64,000 nucleotides of DNA from Sapria himalayana (lineage: Eukaryota > Streptophyta > Magnoliopsida > Malpighiales > Rafflesiaceae): the NCBI GenBank assembly GCA_029783825.1, contig JAREIK010000506.1, positions 1,445,502 through 1,509,501 on the forward strand, written 5' to 3'. The notes under the pieces are model-generated. The model was not told the DNA's origin. It saw nothing but the letters and a program-made list of their open reading frames with translations, and ran no database searches. Both the position numbers and the translations under genes were made by a program. Below, in pieces: positions 35,203 through 49,029 of this stretch (the stretch's first letter is position 1; every line of letters starts with the position of its first letter).

Positions 35203-36074
35203 CACAACTAAAAATTACGAGAATAGAGACCAAATTACTGACCTAAAAATTTGGTCGGTAATTACTTTCCAAATCATGACTATTTAGCGACCAAAAAAAG
35301 GTATCAAAAAAAAAATTTTCGACCAAAGACCAACCATAATTACCAACCAAATATTTTTGGTCGAAAATCGGTCTGTAGAGTGGTTATCCAATATATTACC
35401 ATTAAAATTGGTTGGTATAGTGGGTTTTCAAATTATTTATAACTTCGTACTTATTGACTATTTACCGACGAGATATATAGGTCGGTAATTACCGACCAAT
35501 TCACGACGAATTCAGAGATTCAAAGAGGGGCATCGAAAAAAAATACTTTCGACTATCAACCAACTATCGACCATATATTACTGACCAAATATATTTGGTC
35601 GGGAATATTTCTATAAATTAGGAGGGAATTAGCGAAAAATATTCCCAAAAGTTTACCGACTATTATTGACCAAAATATATAATCATTAATAATGATTGGT
35701 AAAATGGTTATCTAATATATTTATAACATCATAATTATCGATCAAACTTCTGACCGAATATTTAGGTCGGTAATTACTGACCATTTCACAACTGAATATC
35801 GATCAAACCTACTAACAATATGTTTTTGGTCGAAAATTGATCTGTAAATTAGGATGAAAATAGGGAATAGAAATTACAGACAAATTACTGACTATTTAAC
35901 AACCAAAAATAAATTACCATTAAAATTGGTATGTAAAGTGTGCTTTCAAATACTTATAAATTTTTTCTTACCGACCATAATTTTGGTCGGTAATTTATTG
36001 TTTTAATTTTTTTGATAAAATTCATTTGCTAAGTCATTAACACCTACATTCATTCGAAACTCCTTCATTTTTTC

Positions 36075-37980
36075 GAATTAGAGGTGACGGCAAGCACAAA
36101 ATCGATAATATTTGTTGTCTTTTTCTGAATCCAGGTAAGTTTTTCTTTGTTTTTCTCCTTCAAAATGCTTATACATATCTCCGTCTCTCTAAATTACATA
36201 TAGACAATCAGATTTTCATTTTTTCAGTATAATCGAGTATTAGGTTTTTTTATTTCTTCTCCGTATTTCTTCATTTTTGCTTCAATTTCATTTAACCTAA
36301 CATTATTTTGACTCAAAATAATAAATTAAACTATAATTTTTCAGTTTAATCATTGTTCTCCTACTATTTAGATTTTTAGGGTTTTATTGATTTTGATTTC
36401 AATTACAGAATAGTTGCATCTGAATAATCTGAATGTTATGATTTATATTTATATAATCATATAACATCATGTATAAATGTCTATACTTTAATATATATAA
36501 TGATTTATGTTAAATCAAACTTTTATATAATGTTAATCTTAAGTGTATATAACAATATATATAAACTATTATACATTTATATAATCGTATGAAATTATGT
36601 ATAAATGTCTATACTTTAATATATATAAACGTATTGCATTATAAATACACATTGATATGTTTATATAAGCATATAATGTTATATATAAATATTTATACAT
36701 AAGTAGTAATATTTATAAATATCTATTCAACATTTACATTAAACTATCCATTTATATAATTTTTTATATAACAATTATGTCACATTAAATGATTATACAA
36801 TTTTGTAAATATTTATAATACATATTATTTTTATATAAATATAGAATATTTATAATGTTTATATAAATGTGATATATATACTATATATTATTTATATTAG
36901 CGTTACATATAAATATAATAATATTTAAGTAATATTTATAAAAATATTTTATTCACAAATATTATATAGATACATGTGTTTAATTATATAATCATATGTC
37001 ATTTTATATAAAAGTATTTATAACTATATTTATAATAAAGTAAAATATTTTTATTACTATATCTATAACTTAACATAACTAATTTGTAACAATATAATAA
37101 TGTATAACTATATGTATATTTCTATATAACTATATTTCTAAAAAAATATACTATATGTATACTAATATATAACTATATATAATTATATTTTACTAACTGT
37201 ATAACTATATATTGATGTTATATATAATTATATCTTTAACTACAAACATATTTATAACTATATTTGTATAAATATATGTAAATATTTGTATAACTATGTA
37301 ATGCTCTATATAAATAAAATATAACTATATTTGCAACTATATATACATATATGTATTCATATAATTAAATTAAAATATTTGTTTATAACGTTGTATATAT
37401 TTTTATATAACTACTTATAACTACTTTTATGAATATATTTATATATAACTATATGTTTAATTATATATAACTATTTATAACTATATATATTATATGTAAA
37501 ATAATATATAACTATAAATAATTGTATCTTTCTATATGTATAACTTTAAATGTTTTATGCATAATTATATTTAAATATTAAATATACAGCTTTTATTTAC
37601 TATATATTTGTACATAGTAGTATATAAAAAAGTATTTTATTATATCTATACCTATACATTACTATATGTATACATATATAAAATTAAATGAACACATATA
37701 TAAACCTACATGTATAAATATACATTTAACTATATGTGTAACTATATGTATAACCACATGTAACTATATTTATAATTACATGTATAACAACATACAACAT
37801 TACGTTAAACTATATGTGTATAACTATATATAACTATTTGTATAATTAAATAAATATTTATTTAATTATATATAACTATATTTGTAATTATATATACATA
37901 TATGTATTTTTTATTATTAAATCAAATCTTTTTTTATAATGTTGTTTATATTTATGTATAACTACTTATAACTACTTGTA

Positions 37981-38027
<47 letters not shown>

Positions 38028-38497
38028 CTATATGTTTAATTATATATAACTATTTATAACTATATATATTATATGTAAAATAATATATAATTATAAATTA
38101 TTGTATCTTATTATATGTATAACTTTAAAAGTTATATGCATAATTATATTTAAATATTAAATTTACAGCTTATATTTAATATATATTTGTATATAGTAGT
38201 ATATAAAAAATTATTTTACTATATCTATACCTATACATTACTATATGTATAAATATATAAAATTAAATCAATAAATATATAAACCTTCATGTATAAATAT
38301 ACATTTAACTATATGTGTAACTATATGTATAACCACATGTAACTATATTTATAATTACATGTATAACAACATTATGTTAAACAATGCGTATAACTATATA
38401 TAAATATTTGTATATCTAAATAAATGTCTATATAATTAAATATAACTATAATTAGAGACAATCACATTTGTTAAATAAAATAAAATTTTTTAACTAG
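36075..38497 (+). other. Untranslated 5' exon and AT-rich leader intron of the CACTA-1 gene
   Basis: A GC-normal stretch ends in a consensus donor, CCAG|GTAAGT (exon end 36134). The next 2.36 kb are almost pure A/T with endless variants of ATAACTATATGTATAA, ending in an acceptor TTTTTAACTAG at 38497, three bases before the transposase ATG. I read this as a non-coding exon plus leader intron; transcription would have to confirm it. No open frame lies in the interval. Confidence 0.5.
37300..38460. repeat. Direct duplication of about 550 bp in the AT-rich leader
   Basis: The stretch from about 37378 to 37830 recurs at about 37930-38440, with shared landmarks AACTACTT.TATGAATATAT, ATATGTAAAATAATATATAA, CATGTATAAATATACATTTA and GTATAACCACATGTAACTAT. 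A (TA) expansion of about 40 bp at 37986-38026 is unique to the second copy. Confidence 0.85.
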
Positions 38498-38499
38498 TA

Positions 38500-41400
38500 A
38501 TGGAAGAAGATCGTGAATGGATGTACAAGGGTCGAAAAGTGAATGGAATGTTTTCTAATGAACGGGGGGATAAAGTTAATGAATTTGTTGAGTTTGCTCT
38601 TTGACATCCTGAGTGTATGAATAGTGGTACAGATATAAGGTGTTCAAGTTCACCAGAGGTGTTCAAGTTCGGTATGGGTGTTAGTAAGTAAAACTGATTA
38701 GATGGTCTCGGATAATATTAATCACACTACATACCATAAAATGGTTTTTGATGTTGTTCGTCCTGAATTCAACCCGAATGAGAAATCCAATGCCGAGGCA
38801 AGGAATTTCTATGACATGATTCAAGCTGGAGACAAATTTGTATATGAGGGAAATTCTAAGCATACTCAACTTTCTGTAGCCGTGAGGATGTTAGAAATAA
38901 AGTGTAGATACAGGTGTTCACAAGCATGGTTTGATGATATGTCTAAATTCATTCAAGGATTGTTGCCATAAGATAATCTGATGTCATTGGATTTCTACAG
39001 CATGAAGAAGTTAGTTAGAGGCTTGGGATTACTCATATAGCTTATTCATTATTGTGTGAACAACTGTATGATATATTGGGGTGATGATAGTGACCTTAAT
39101 AATTGTAAAATATGTGGGCATGCTCGGTACAAGCAAAATGTTAGGGATTCTAGAAATAGATTGTATATACGGAAGTTGAATGTGCCATATAAGAAGATGC
39201 ACTATTTTCTAATAACACTTAGGTTGCAGAGATTGTATCATCAACCACAATAGCTAATGAAATGAGGTGGTATTCAGAGCATCATATGGAGGACGGTAAG
39301 ATGTGTCACCCTTCTAATGCTCCTGCTTGGAAATATTTTGATGGGTGTTTTCCTGATTTTTATTCTGAAGTTCGAATGTTAAGCTGAATTTATTTAATGA
39401 TGGTTTTCAGCCCTTTGGTCTATCTAGACAGTAATATTTTATGTGGCCCATGGTGGTGATGCCATATAATTTGCCTCTATACTTATGTATGAAGGATGAA
39501 TTTATGTTGTTGACTATGTTTGTGCAAGGGCCTACGAATCCAAAAGGGAAGATAGATGTTTTCTTGCAAGCATTGATAGTGGAGTTGAAAAGTCTTTGAG
39601 GGTGTTGAGGTTCAAACTTATGATATTTCCAAATGATAAAATTTTCAGATGTGCGATGCTCTCATGTGGACCATAAATGACTTTCTAGCATATTCTATGA
39701 GGTTTGGATGGAGTACAACTGGCATGTTGGCATATCCGCATTATATGGAAGATTATGATGCTTTTAGATTAATTAAAAGTAGAAAATAATCATGGTTCGA
39801 CAACCATCGGAAGTTTTTGCCCATTAATCATCCATATCGACATAACACCAAAGACTTCATTAAGAATAGAAAGGTCACTAAACAATTCCCGGGAGTTAGA
39901 TCTAGGAATGAAATTTTGTAGGAATTGAATAACAGAGACTTGAGGAAAGTGATAGATATTGATGTTAAGGTTGTGAATACAGCTATATATAAGACTTATG
40001 GGTGGAATAAGAGAAGTATTTTCTAGGATTTGCCCTAGTGGCATTAACACTTGCTCAGACACAATCTTAATGTTATGCATATCGATAAGAATATATTTGA
40101 CAATATTTTCAATACAGTATTTAATATTTCAAGGAAAACTATGGATACTTACAAGTCAAGAGATGAGTTGAATAAATATTATTATCATCCTCAATTTGCA
40201 AAAAATCGTATCACCAATAAATACCCTGATGTGTCATTTGTTCTGAATAAATCACAGAAAAAGGTTATGTTGGAGTGGGTAAAAAAACTTAGATTTTCAG
40301 ATGGGTATGCTTATAATCTGGGGAGATATGTGGATGCAAAAAAACTTAAGATGTTTGGCATGAAGAGTCATGATTGTCATGTATTCGTGCAAAGGTTGTT
40401 ACCAATTACTCTTTGAGAATTTCTGCCTAATAGAATATGAGAGCTGATAACTAAGATTTCTTTATTCTTCAAGCAACTGACTTCTTCTTTATTGACTAAT
40501 GAGGAGTTGAGGAATCTAGATGAACAAATTCCTATTATCTTATGCAATCTTGATAAAATCTTTCCTCCTAGTTTTTTTGACTCAATGGAACATCTTTCAG
40601 TGCACTTGGCTTATGAAGCTAGAATTACTGGTCCTGTCAATTATTATTGGATGTATCCTCCAGAAAGTTAATATTAATTCACTAAACCAATTCTTTTCCT
40701 ATATATATATATATATTTATATATACACAAAAATGACTTATAATTTTCAATAATCTTTTTGTAGATACTTGAGAAAAATAAAGCATACAATAATGATAAA
40801 GGCTCAAGTTGAGAGTTCTATATCAATAGGTTATATTATGGATGAGGCTGCAAAATTCACATCATTCTATTTCAAAGAAAGAGATCCAACTCTTCCACTT
40901 AAGGAAAAGCGGAATGAGGTTTATCTTTATGACAATGTGGATAATGATATATTTGAAATTTTCAAGCCTCCGGGTAAAGCAATTGGTGCTAAAGGGAAAA
41001 GGTACCTAGCAGACTATGAATATACTGCAGCTAATCTTTATGTACTAATGAATTGTCTAGAGGTTCAACTATTTATTGAGTAAGTATTTCCTAATAGTCA
41101 AATGAGATCTATTTAGCAATGTATCAATTAATTTTAATTTCTTTTTTTAGAGATTTTGTTACAGATAAACATAAAGAGTTTCCAAACATGAATAAAGAAG
41201 CTGTCAATGTCGTGACGAAGCAAGAATTTTCATTATTTTTTGAAAAATACGTATGTTTGCTTATAATGAAAATTACAAAATAATTATATTATTCTAATAA
41301 AAATTTATAATTGTAATCTAATTAATCCACTTAATTTTGATTATAGGTTCATAATCGTGTAAATAAAATTTCTAATCATTATCTTCAAAGTATAGCACGA

Positions 41401-42098
41401 TGTCCCCTAAGAGAGGTTAGAACGTACAATAATTACTGTGTGAATGGTTTTAAATTTCATACTATATCATATGATAGTTACTGGGCAACAGACAATACGA
41501 GGGTATGCATTAAAGGATCAGTATACAGTGAAACTGAATATGACTATTATGGGACTCTGGTCGAAGTGATTGAGTTAGAATTTGAAGTCCTACCGGTTAT
41601 AAAAACTGTGTTATTCAAATGTGAATGGTTCGACCCAATACCACATGTTGGTATTATTGTCCATCCTCAATATAAACTTGTCGATGTGTATGATAAAAAA
41701 TGATTCAACAAGTATGAACATTTTGTCTTAGCAGTACAAGCATCACAAGTTTATTATTGTGAATATCCGGGTCAGACCGGTCCTAGAAAGAATTGGAAAG
41801 CTATGTACAAGATCAAAGCAAGGGCTCAAATTGACATCCACACATCACAAAGTACTGATTTCATAGAACTAGCTTTCAAAATGATGACAATGATGTTATA
41901 ATCGAAGGTGTTGTGGGAGACAAAGATGTCCTTTTAATCGCATCTTCTGAGATGGATACAAGTGGAGATGTAGATGTTGATGAAAATTAAATTGATTATG
42001 AGGAAGAAATAAGAGATGAAGAGGAGTTTGAAAATGATGTTACTACATGTGAAGAAGAAGACGAACCAAATTTGGATGATTCTGATGAGAATGAGTAG
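38500..42098 (+). pseudogene. TNP2-type CACTA transposase pseudogene
   Basis: The ATG at 38500 opens MEEDREWMYKGRKVNGMF, the transposase-associated domain, broken by a TGA at 38602. Then follow 38702-38971 (FYDMIQAGD, LEIKCRYRCSQAWFDDM), 39056-39253 (NNCMIYWGDDSDL, CKICGHARYK), the core at 39400-40100 (YDAFRLIKSRK, WFDNHRKFLPINHPYRH, LLRHNLNVMHIDKNIFDNIF) and 40150-40420 (DGYAYNLGRYVD, FGMKSHDCHVFVQRLLPI). A DUF4218-like part follows at 40500-41080 (IFPPSFFDSMEHLSVHLAYE; LADYEYTAANLYVLMN), with an intron holding a (TA) run near 40675-40763. A DUF4216-like part follows at 41400-41760 (YDYYGTLVEVIELEF, LFKCEWFDP), and an acidic tail to TAG at 42096. Several stops and frameshifts make it non-functional as it stands, but preservation is good. 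This protein would bind and cut the element ends. Confidence 0.93.
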
Positions 42099-42172
42099 AC
42101 AATGACTTTTATGTTATTTTAATCGTTAATCATTTTTGTTTATTTTCATTGCCTTATGTATTTTTTATAGAT

Positions 42173-43925
42173 ATGGCACGTGGACGAGGTATAGGCAACA
42201 TGTTGAAAGGTCGTATCAGTTATGGTATAGGTGGCACGACCTCAGGTATGCCCGAAACTAGTAGAGGGTCATGGGTGGATGAGACATGCACCACAGCAGA
42301 TAGAGAAGGTTGTGAATGTACCACTACAGCAACATTAGCTGACTAATCTACATAATGGTCATGAGATTTTGATGAATGATCAAGAGACGTGGGAGGGAGA
42401 GGAGGGAGAGGATGAAGATGTTGGAGAGTCTTCCTCAGAGCACCCTACAGATGAGACTCTCCATATTGCTCAGTTTGATCAGACAATTGATAATACGTAA
42501 GATATAAAACTTAACAAATTATTTTTCAATTTATTATTTTATTTCTTACTTGCTAATAAATTTTTGGTTACATGCCAAAGTTAGAGTCGTCTAGTTACAT
42601 TTCTAGGGTTCTGAGGATATTTTTCAGGAAGCCTTTTAAACCTAATGGACATAATTAGAAGTCACTCACACATAGAGACTAATTAATGATTTGGAAAGAA
42701 TTTAAGGTAAATATTACTACCTAAAAATTTTTACATCTTTTATTTATTCTTTTATTCACTGATTAAAAATTTTTTATTTATAATTGCAGAAAGTTTACAG
42801 GTGGACATAGCCAAAGGAGGTAGTTAAAAGCTTGTTCTACAAAGATGTTGCTAGTCAGTATGAAGATACTGTGTATGAGATCAAAGATAAATGGTTGAAG
42901 AAGAAAGAAAAAGATTCAAGTGTCCCGGATCATGCTTTCAAGGAGTGGCGAAGCAGATGGAAAGATCTGGAATATAGGAAGAGGTGTGATAAACAGAGCG
43001 GCATTCGTTGCTCAGAGCGGGCTGGAAAGGGTAGTGGCATGTCTACACACACTTGTGGATCTCGTTCTATGCATGACATGAACGAGCATTGGTATTATTT
43101 GTTAAATGTGTTCAGTTATGCCTTAATTTCATTTCTCATAAGGAATTTTTTTTTTCAATAGAATTAACATATGTATTGTGTGTAATTATAGACACGCAAG
43201 GAGGGTAAGAAGCCTAGTGCTCCTCGCTTATTCGGATACACGAACACGAAGGCTCATGATGATAGACTTTCATTGATCAAAGATATCGTGCAGCAAATGT
43301 AAGTTTCATTAAAAAAAATTAAAATTTCTTTTTTTTATTTGAATATAAATTAAAATACTTCGTACATTTTTATTAGGCGATATATGAGGAAATATTAGCT
43401 GCTACAACTCGAGCGTATTCCCAGTCTACTTCAAGTTCATGTGATAGTGCAACAGGTAGTTCTGATTCATCAGCTCTACTAGTTGATACAAATCAGATTT
43501 GGTATGTGGCGGTTGATGGCAAGGAGAAGATGTCCGTCTATGGCGTCGGTTCATCGACATCATCATTATACTCGCATTGATGGCTAGATTATGAAGCAGA
43601 ATTTTTAGGACCAGTTTCGAATTTGTTCTCCAAGATGGAGGAATTTCAGGACATGATGCAAAATACGATACCGTATCAGTTGGCCGATACTGTGCGATGC
43701 ATGATCGACTATGAGGATGGCAGGGATGAGTTACGTATGCATTTAGACTGGCTTACAAAGAAGTTTCAAGAAGGAGTACTATATTTCAACCCTGATGATC
43801 TACCTCAGATTGTTCGGTGTAATGCTCTAGCTACAGTATCTACTCCATCACCTACCACAACACCTGCAGCAACTGCATTAGGACTAGCAACAGTAGACAT
43901 TTCTACCCCAGTACTCGACATCTAA
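42173..43925 (+). pseudogene. Second CACTA gene (TNPA/Transposase_24-like)
   Basis: This starts at ATG 42173, just after an acceptor-like TTTTTATAG, with a Gly/Arg-rich MARGRGIGNMLKGR beginning. A later exon at 42832-43161 reads YEIKDKWLKKKEKD, FKEWRSRWKDLEY and HTCGSRSMHDM. After an intron come KKPSAPRLFGYTNTKAHDDR (43203-43262), then YEEILAATTRAYSQS (43380), IWYVAVDGKEKMSVYGVGSS (near 43500) and a carboxyl part to a stop at 43924 (MEEFQDMMQNTIPYQLADTV). The layout fits the second protein of plant CACTA elements, which binds subterminal repeats. Stops at 42344 and 43579 break the reading unless introns remove them. Confidence 0.8.
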
Positions 43926-44964
43926 CCGTGTGGACCAGAAACGTCATAATATAACGATTATGAAACTAGGTTGGATGATTGAATGTATTACACACATTTT
44001 TTTCAATGCCTTAAACTTTGATTTTGGATTTCATTTTTTTTATTTTCTCTTGATGTATTTAATATATATATATATGCAGTATATATAGTTGTTTGCTGGT
44101 ATTAATTGGATTTTTTTTATGTTATCTGTATTTGTTTTTGTAGAAACTGCATCAAAACTAGAAGTTAATTGGATTTTTTTGTGTTATTTGTTCTAGTCTG
44201 TGCAGCAACTACAGCAAAACTAGAAAAAAAAATGGTCAGTAATTACCTACCGAATTGCGACCAAAACCGACCAAAATTTTTTAATATCAATGATCGGTAA
44301 AAAGGTCACTAAAATGGTCGGTAATACTTTTGGAGATTAATTATCGATCAATGATTTTAAATGATTTTGATTGGTTTTTGGTCATAATGTTCGGTTATTT
44401 CTGATCATTTTGTGACTATTTACCGACTTAATGCTTTTGGTCGAAAAATAGTCAGAATATAGTCAAATTTTGTTTGATCGATCATTTGGAGACTATTTAC
44501 CGACCTAATGCTTTTGGTCGGAAAATAGACGAAATATAGTCGAATTTTGTTTGTCGGTAAATGGTATCCAAATAGTTGAAAATTATCTGCCATTTTGAGA
44601 CCAATTACCAACCAAGTGCTTTTGGTCTTAAAATGGTTGGAATTAAGTTGATAATTGTTTGTTGGTGAATAGTCGGTAAATGATCATTAATTACCAACTA
44701 TTTGGAGACCATATACTGACCTAATTATTTTGGTCAGAAAATTTTCGGAATATAGTCGATAAATATTTGCCGGTAGAGGGTCGGTAAATAGTCGATAATT
44801 TACCAACTGAGTGATTTTTTGTCTTAAATAAAATTAGCGACGAGTAAAATTACGACCTATTATTTTGCTTAGTAATTGGTCACTATTTGGTTTATCTACC
44901 AAAAAAAACAACAAATTAGCGACCAAATAATTGGTCGGTAATTCGGTGAATTTTAGTAGTGTTA

Positions 44965-45420
44965 TATCTTGGTTGAGAGTCATCACCACTAGGTTTTAGG
45001 CTAGAGACCCAATTATTTTTTAGAGCTTGCATCTCTTTTGGTAAGGGTACCAGATCATAAGTCTAGTTGTTGTGAAGAGATATCATTTCTTCTTGCATAA
45101 TTCGAAATCATTTCTCTTTATTCTCAAAAGAAATAGCCTCCTAAAAGGTATTGAGCTTATTTGCTTCTGTGAGTAATATGTAATCATGAAATCTAGATGA
45201 TAACTAACAAGGCCAAGATGATCTTCTCAATTTAGACTGAGATGTATCATGATGACCAACTAGGTCCTACCCAGTTCCAATTGGAACATGATCTCTCACG
45301 TCCTCAATTAGTATATCATAAGATTTGAAGATATCATTTATATCATATGGCTCAGAAATATTAGGGAGGCTCAGAAATATCATGTGGCTACTCAATTCCT
45401 CCCCCCCTTGATCATACTGA
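44965..45420 (-). pseudogene. Ty1-copia pol fragment, 5' half, split by CACTA-1
   Basis: Minus-strand translation in shifting frames gives DINDIFKSYDILIEDVRD near 45310, then MQEEMISLHNN, TYDLVPLPKEMQALKNNW and DSQPRY just before the CACTA end at 44962. This is the segment between integrase and reverse transcriptase. Gag, protease and integrase are missing, since the LTR-like sequence starts within about 200 bp to the right. Confidence 0.85.
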
Positions 45421-45449
45421 TCTTTAGAGTCTAGAAGAAACTAGCACCT

Positions 45450-46145
45450 AAATCTTTATTTTTTAGGTGATATTGTCGATTTGTCAAATTTATGGCTCGA
45501 AATCAATAACATGATGACATCATTATTTTTAGACCAAAAAAGAGATTTTATCCATAATTTTTAAATATTCAAATTTGTCTAAGTTCCAATTCCTTATAGC
45601 ATACAATTTTACCCACAAATAAAAATAAAAACCAACAAGCATCCACACATATTTTTTTCTTGGAGACTAAGGAAATCATGTTCAAAGTGTTGATAGATTC
45701 ATATATATGCTCAAATGTAACCGTATATCCCCTTTTCAATGTGGTTCTATCCTTGCCTTTCCTAATCCTTATTTGGGCAAAAATAGATAAATCACTAGCA
45801 TAGAGAATCAGGGTAACAACTGAGCAAATCGAGGAAAAAACATTGACTATGTCTCAAGATTTTTCACACATCAGTCCATAGCATGTTGGTCTTAGATCAT
45901 CAACAAAATCCAAATGGGGGCACTTCCTCATCAAATAGGGCACACATGTGTTGTCTTTACTAAAATGGGAATGTAAAATTTTCCCATTTTCGCAAACTTT
46001 TTAAAAAACACTTTTTTTTTATTTTTTTTTAATAGAACATAGGATTATATCTCATGTACTTGGTCTAACATTCTCATTTCCTTCAAAAAAAATAAAAAAA
46101 ATAAAACAAACAAAATCAGTTTACACAACTCGGGCAAACCTAATA
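45450..46145 (-). repeat. Right (5') LTR-like segment of the Ty1-copia element
   Basis: 45640-46140 aligns with 33664-34140, and 45450-45660 aligns with 56340-56530 (TTTTTTAGGTGATA, then TAGACCAAA and TCCATAATTTTT). I interpret it as the 5' LTR of the copia remnant, with the internal region between LTR and RT deleted. The TG/CA ends and the 5-bp duplication could not be fixed. Confidence 0.55.
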
Positions 46146-46511
46146 GTTACTTATTGGCAATATCACCGATCAAAAAATCATAAGTATCTAATCAAACACG
46201 AGGTGAATGAGATTTACAAGTCATTAATAGAGAATCAACAATCTTTAAATCTCAAACGAGCTATCAAAAATGATTTTTCAAAGTATCTTTTGATAAATAA
46301 ATAGTATCTAATATCAATTATCTTTTTGTAGCAGTCATTTGCAATTTTGAAAAGTATCTAACAAATTTATAAAAATATTCACAAAATGAAGTGAATTTTG
46401 ATCACTTCAATATTTAATAAAATTACTTTTTTAGTTCTCTCGTGTATTTATTTTGTAAAGCATGGTATTTATTTGCACAATATATATATATATAATATAT
46501 ATATTTACATA
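46146..46511. other. Spacer, nothing recognised
   Basis: AT-rich stretch ending in a (TA) run at 46482-46505 that abuts CACTA-2. Confidence 0.5.
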
Positions 46512-47067
46512 TACTACAAGAAATAAGCCAATTAGAAATGAAAAATAGAGACATCTAATTTCATTTCTAAAATTATGAATGAAATTGAAATGGATCAGAA
46601 ATGAAAATTACACTTTTTAAAAAAAATTAGAAATGAAAACAAATTCTGTCACTATTAAAAGGACGAGATTATTTTCATATTATTTGAAAACAGAATTAGA
46701 AATGAAAGTTGAGATGAAAATTGAAATGGTTTAACCTTCCATCACTAATATAATGTGCGGTCGTGAGCATACTAGCTTGCTTGGCATTTAGCAATGAAAA
46801 AATATATTTCTAAATTTATTAATTATTGAAAATAATAAGTTATCTAAAAATTGTGATGAAAATGAATTCTATTTTAATAGTTTAGAAATGGACTTCTTAT
46901 CCACTTCTAAATTTAGCGATGAAATTTTCCATCGCTAAATTTATTAGTTATTGAAAATAATAAATTATTTGAAATTTGTGATGGAAATAAATTTTATTTC
47001 AATAGTTTAGAAATAGATTATTTATCCACTTCTAAATTTAGTGATGGAATTTATTTTCATAGCTAAT

Positions 47068-47646
47068 TGTTAAGCAATTCTGCTTCCACGTTTATAATTT
47101 CACAGATTCAGACGAAGAAGAAAATAGAAAAATAGCAAATGATATATATCCACAATCACAACAACATACAAAACCACAGTACAAACACAAATTACAACAA
47201 AACATATAAAATAATGTGATTCACTAGTTGTTCAACACGACTAGCTATATCCACCAGAAAAATGTTTATGTGTTTATAGATTATAACCAAATCAGAATGT
47301 TCTTACAGTATGTGCAACAATCGGAAGAAAATCGGAGAGAGAGAGAGAGAGGAATAGTCCGACGGAAGAGAATTTATAGAGCAGAGAAATAGTACACAAA
47401 AAAACATATTTATATATAATAGTTTCTCGGTTTAATTAACCAGAGTAGGTCGGATCATTCGGATAGGCCAGACTCTGCTCCAAAATTTTCTTCGGCCTGC
47501 TGACCGGGCAATGGGACCCCGCTTATTATGCTATTATTGTACTCTCAGCCTCTTAATATTTTATTTCCTACATTTACATGAAAATATTAAAACAGAAATA
47601 TATTTGGTTATACAAAACAGATAATAAAATCAAATTATATACAATA
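47068..47646. mobile_element. Solo LTR inserted in CACTA-2
   Basis: 579 bp starting TGTTAAGCAATTCTGC and ending TATACAATA, aligned end to end with 60904-61416. The 5-bp target duplication is CTAAT at 47063-47067 and 47647-47651. Shared internal blocks include GCTTCCACG, CTAGCTA.ATCCACCAGAAAA and TGAAAATATTAAAACAGAAA. The 3' end reads TA rather than CA. No internal retrotransposon sequence adjoins it. An (AG) run lies near 47336-47354. Confidence 0.8.
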
Positions 47647-49029
47647 CTAATTGTTAAATGGCATTAGAGTTTGTCTCTATTAGACTTAAAAAATTTTGGC
47701 AACAATTTAATTTCATTGCTGATTTAGAAATGAAAACTCATTCTGTCACTATTTTATGTTAAATATGTTTTTGAAAAACATTTCATCCCTTCAAAAAAAA
47801 GTAAGAATTTGGGCTAAATTCTATCTAATCTGTCATCGCCCATCATTGAAATTGAGCTTACTTTCCTTTATTTTGTGTTTGTCACCCTACTCATCTATCA
47901 TTAAGGTACGCAAATTGATGTTTTTACTCGTATATACTATCATTGAGGTATATAAGTTTTGTGCATTTTGTTATTACCTATAGTTTTTATTCATGTTTAA
48001 CATCCTCATGGGGTATCTCTTATTGTTTTCTTGATTTTTTATCATCCTAATTAATAAAATGTAGCATTTTAATTTTTTGAAAAACTTAACAATGAGGATT
48101 AAGTTTGCCTAATAGGATTCATTCACTATTTAGATGGCCTATTTAGCTATTTAATTGATTGTATATATATATTGAAGGTTGAAATGTAATAACAATTAAC
48201 AACAAAAAAAAGAACCTTAATTCAAGTTAAAAGAGTTGCTTGATCTACACTTCACTGAAGGTGGAATCGAATAAAAACTCCAACCATTTTTTTATAATAA
48301 AAAAAATGCATATTACATCTCATAGTTGCAAGATCCCTTTTAATTTTTGATTTGTTTATGACTAGTTGACATTTTTTGTTATATTTTATTTTCCATATTG
48401 ATATGCATTGGCATTGGAAATTTTTGGATGCTTTCTATTATATAAAATGTTTTTGTCAAAATAGTTACTACCTATTTTTAATTTTATAGACATCAATTAT
48501 TATGGAACCTTATTTCATTAAGATCAAAGAAATAAAAGAGTACTTAACCCCATTGGAATATTAGATATTACGATTCACATTATCTTTTTTTAATAGTTTA
48601 ATTAACCCCAAATATAAAGTCTCGCAATGTACATTTTATCAACCTCAAATGAATGAATAATTAATTTAATAAAAGATTACTATTTTCATACATCTAAAGA
48701 GTGAATCTCTGACCTTCAACATATTTTTATATTGTGATCTTTCATATATTAGTTAAATTGAAAAAAAAAACTTACTAGCACACACAACTTTTTTATGTTT
48801 GCTTAATTTTTATAATTTCATCATTTATAGATAAATATCAAATATTTAGTTTTTTTGTATATGAGAAAAAATAAAAAATACAATTGAAGGTTATTGGTAA
48901 ATATCTATGGAAATTAATGCAACTTCTCATATATCATTTTAAAGCAAAGTTACCTATTAATGATATGACTACAAAATTTTTATGATATTTATGTAATGTC
49001 CTATATAAGTCATTACCCAACAAATCAAT

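Larger units (their letters stand above)
35203..44961 (+). mobile_element. CACTA (En/Spm) element 1, 9.76 kb, nearly complete
   Basis: Left end CACAACTAAAAATTACG; right end, inverted, CACTACTAAAATTCACCG. A perfect 3-bp target duplication, TTA, lies at 35200-35202 and 44962-44964. Both subterminal regions (35230-36000 and 44230-44950) are packed with direct and inverted copies of TTGGTCGGTAATTACCGACC-like words, the binding-site arrays expected for this superfamily. Inside, on the plus strand, are a TNP2-type transposase pseudogene (38500-42098) and a second gene (42173-43925), preceded by a possible 5' exon and a long AT-rich intron. It is inserted in copia pol. The left TIR has lost the canonical CACTA (reads CACAA). 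Confidence 0.95.

Noticed and set aside
39790..40080. Minus-strand frame of 96 residues
   Set aside because: Complement of the TNP2 core; the plus strand has the family motifs.
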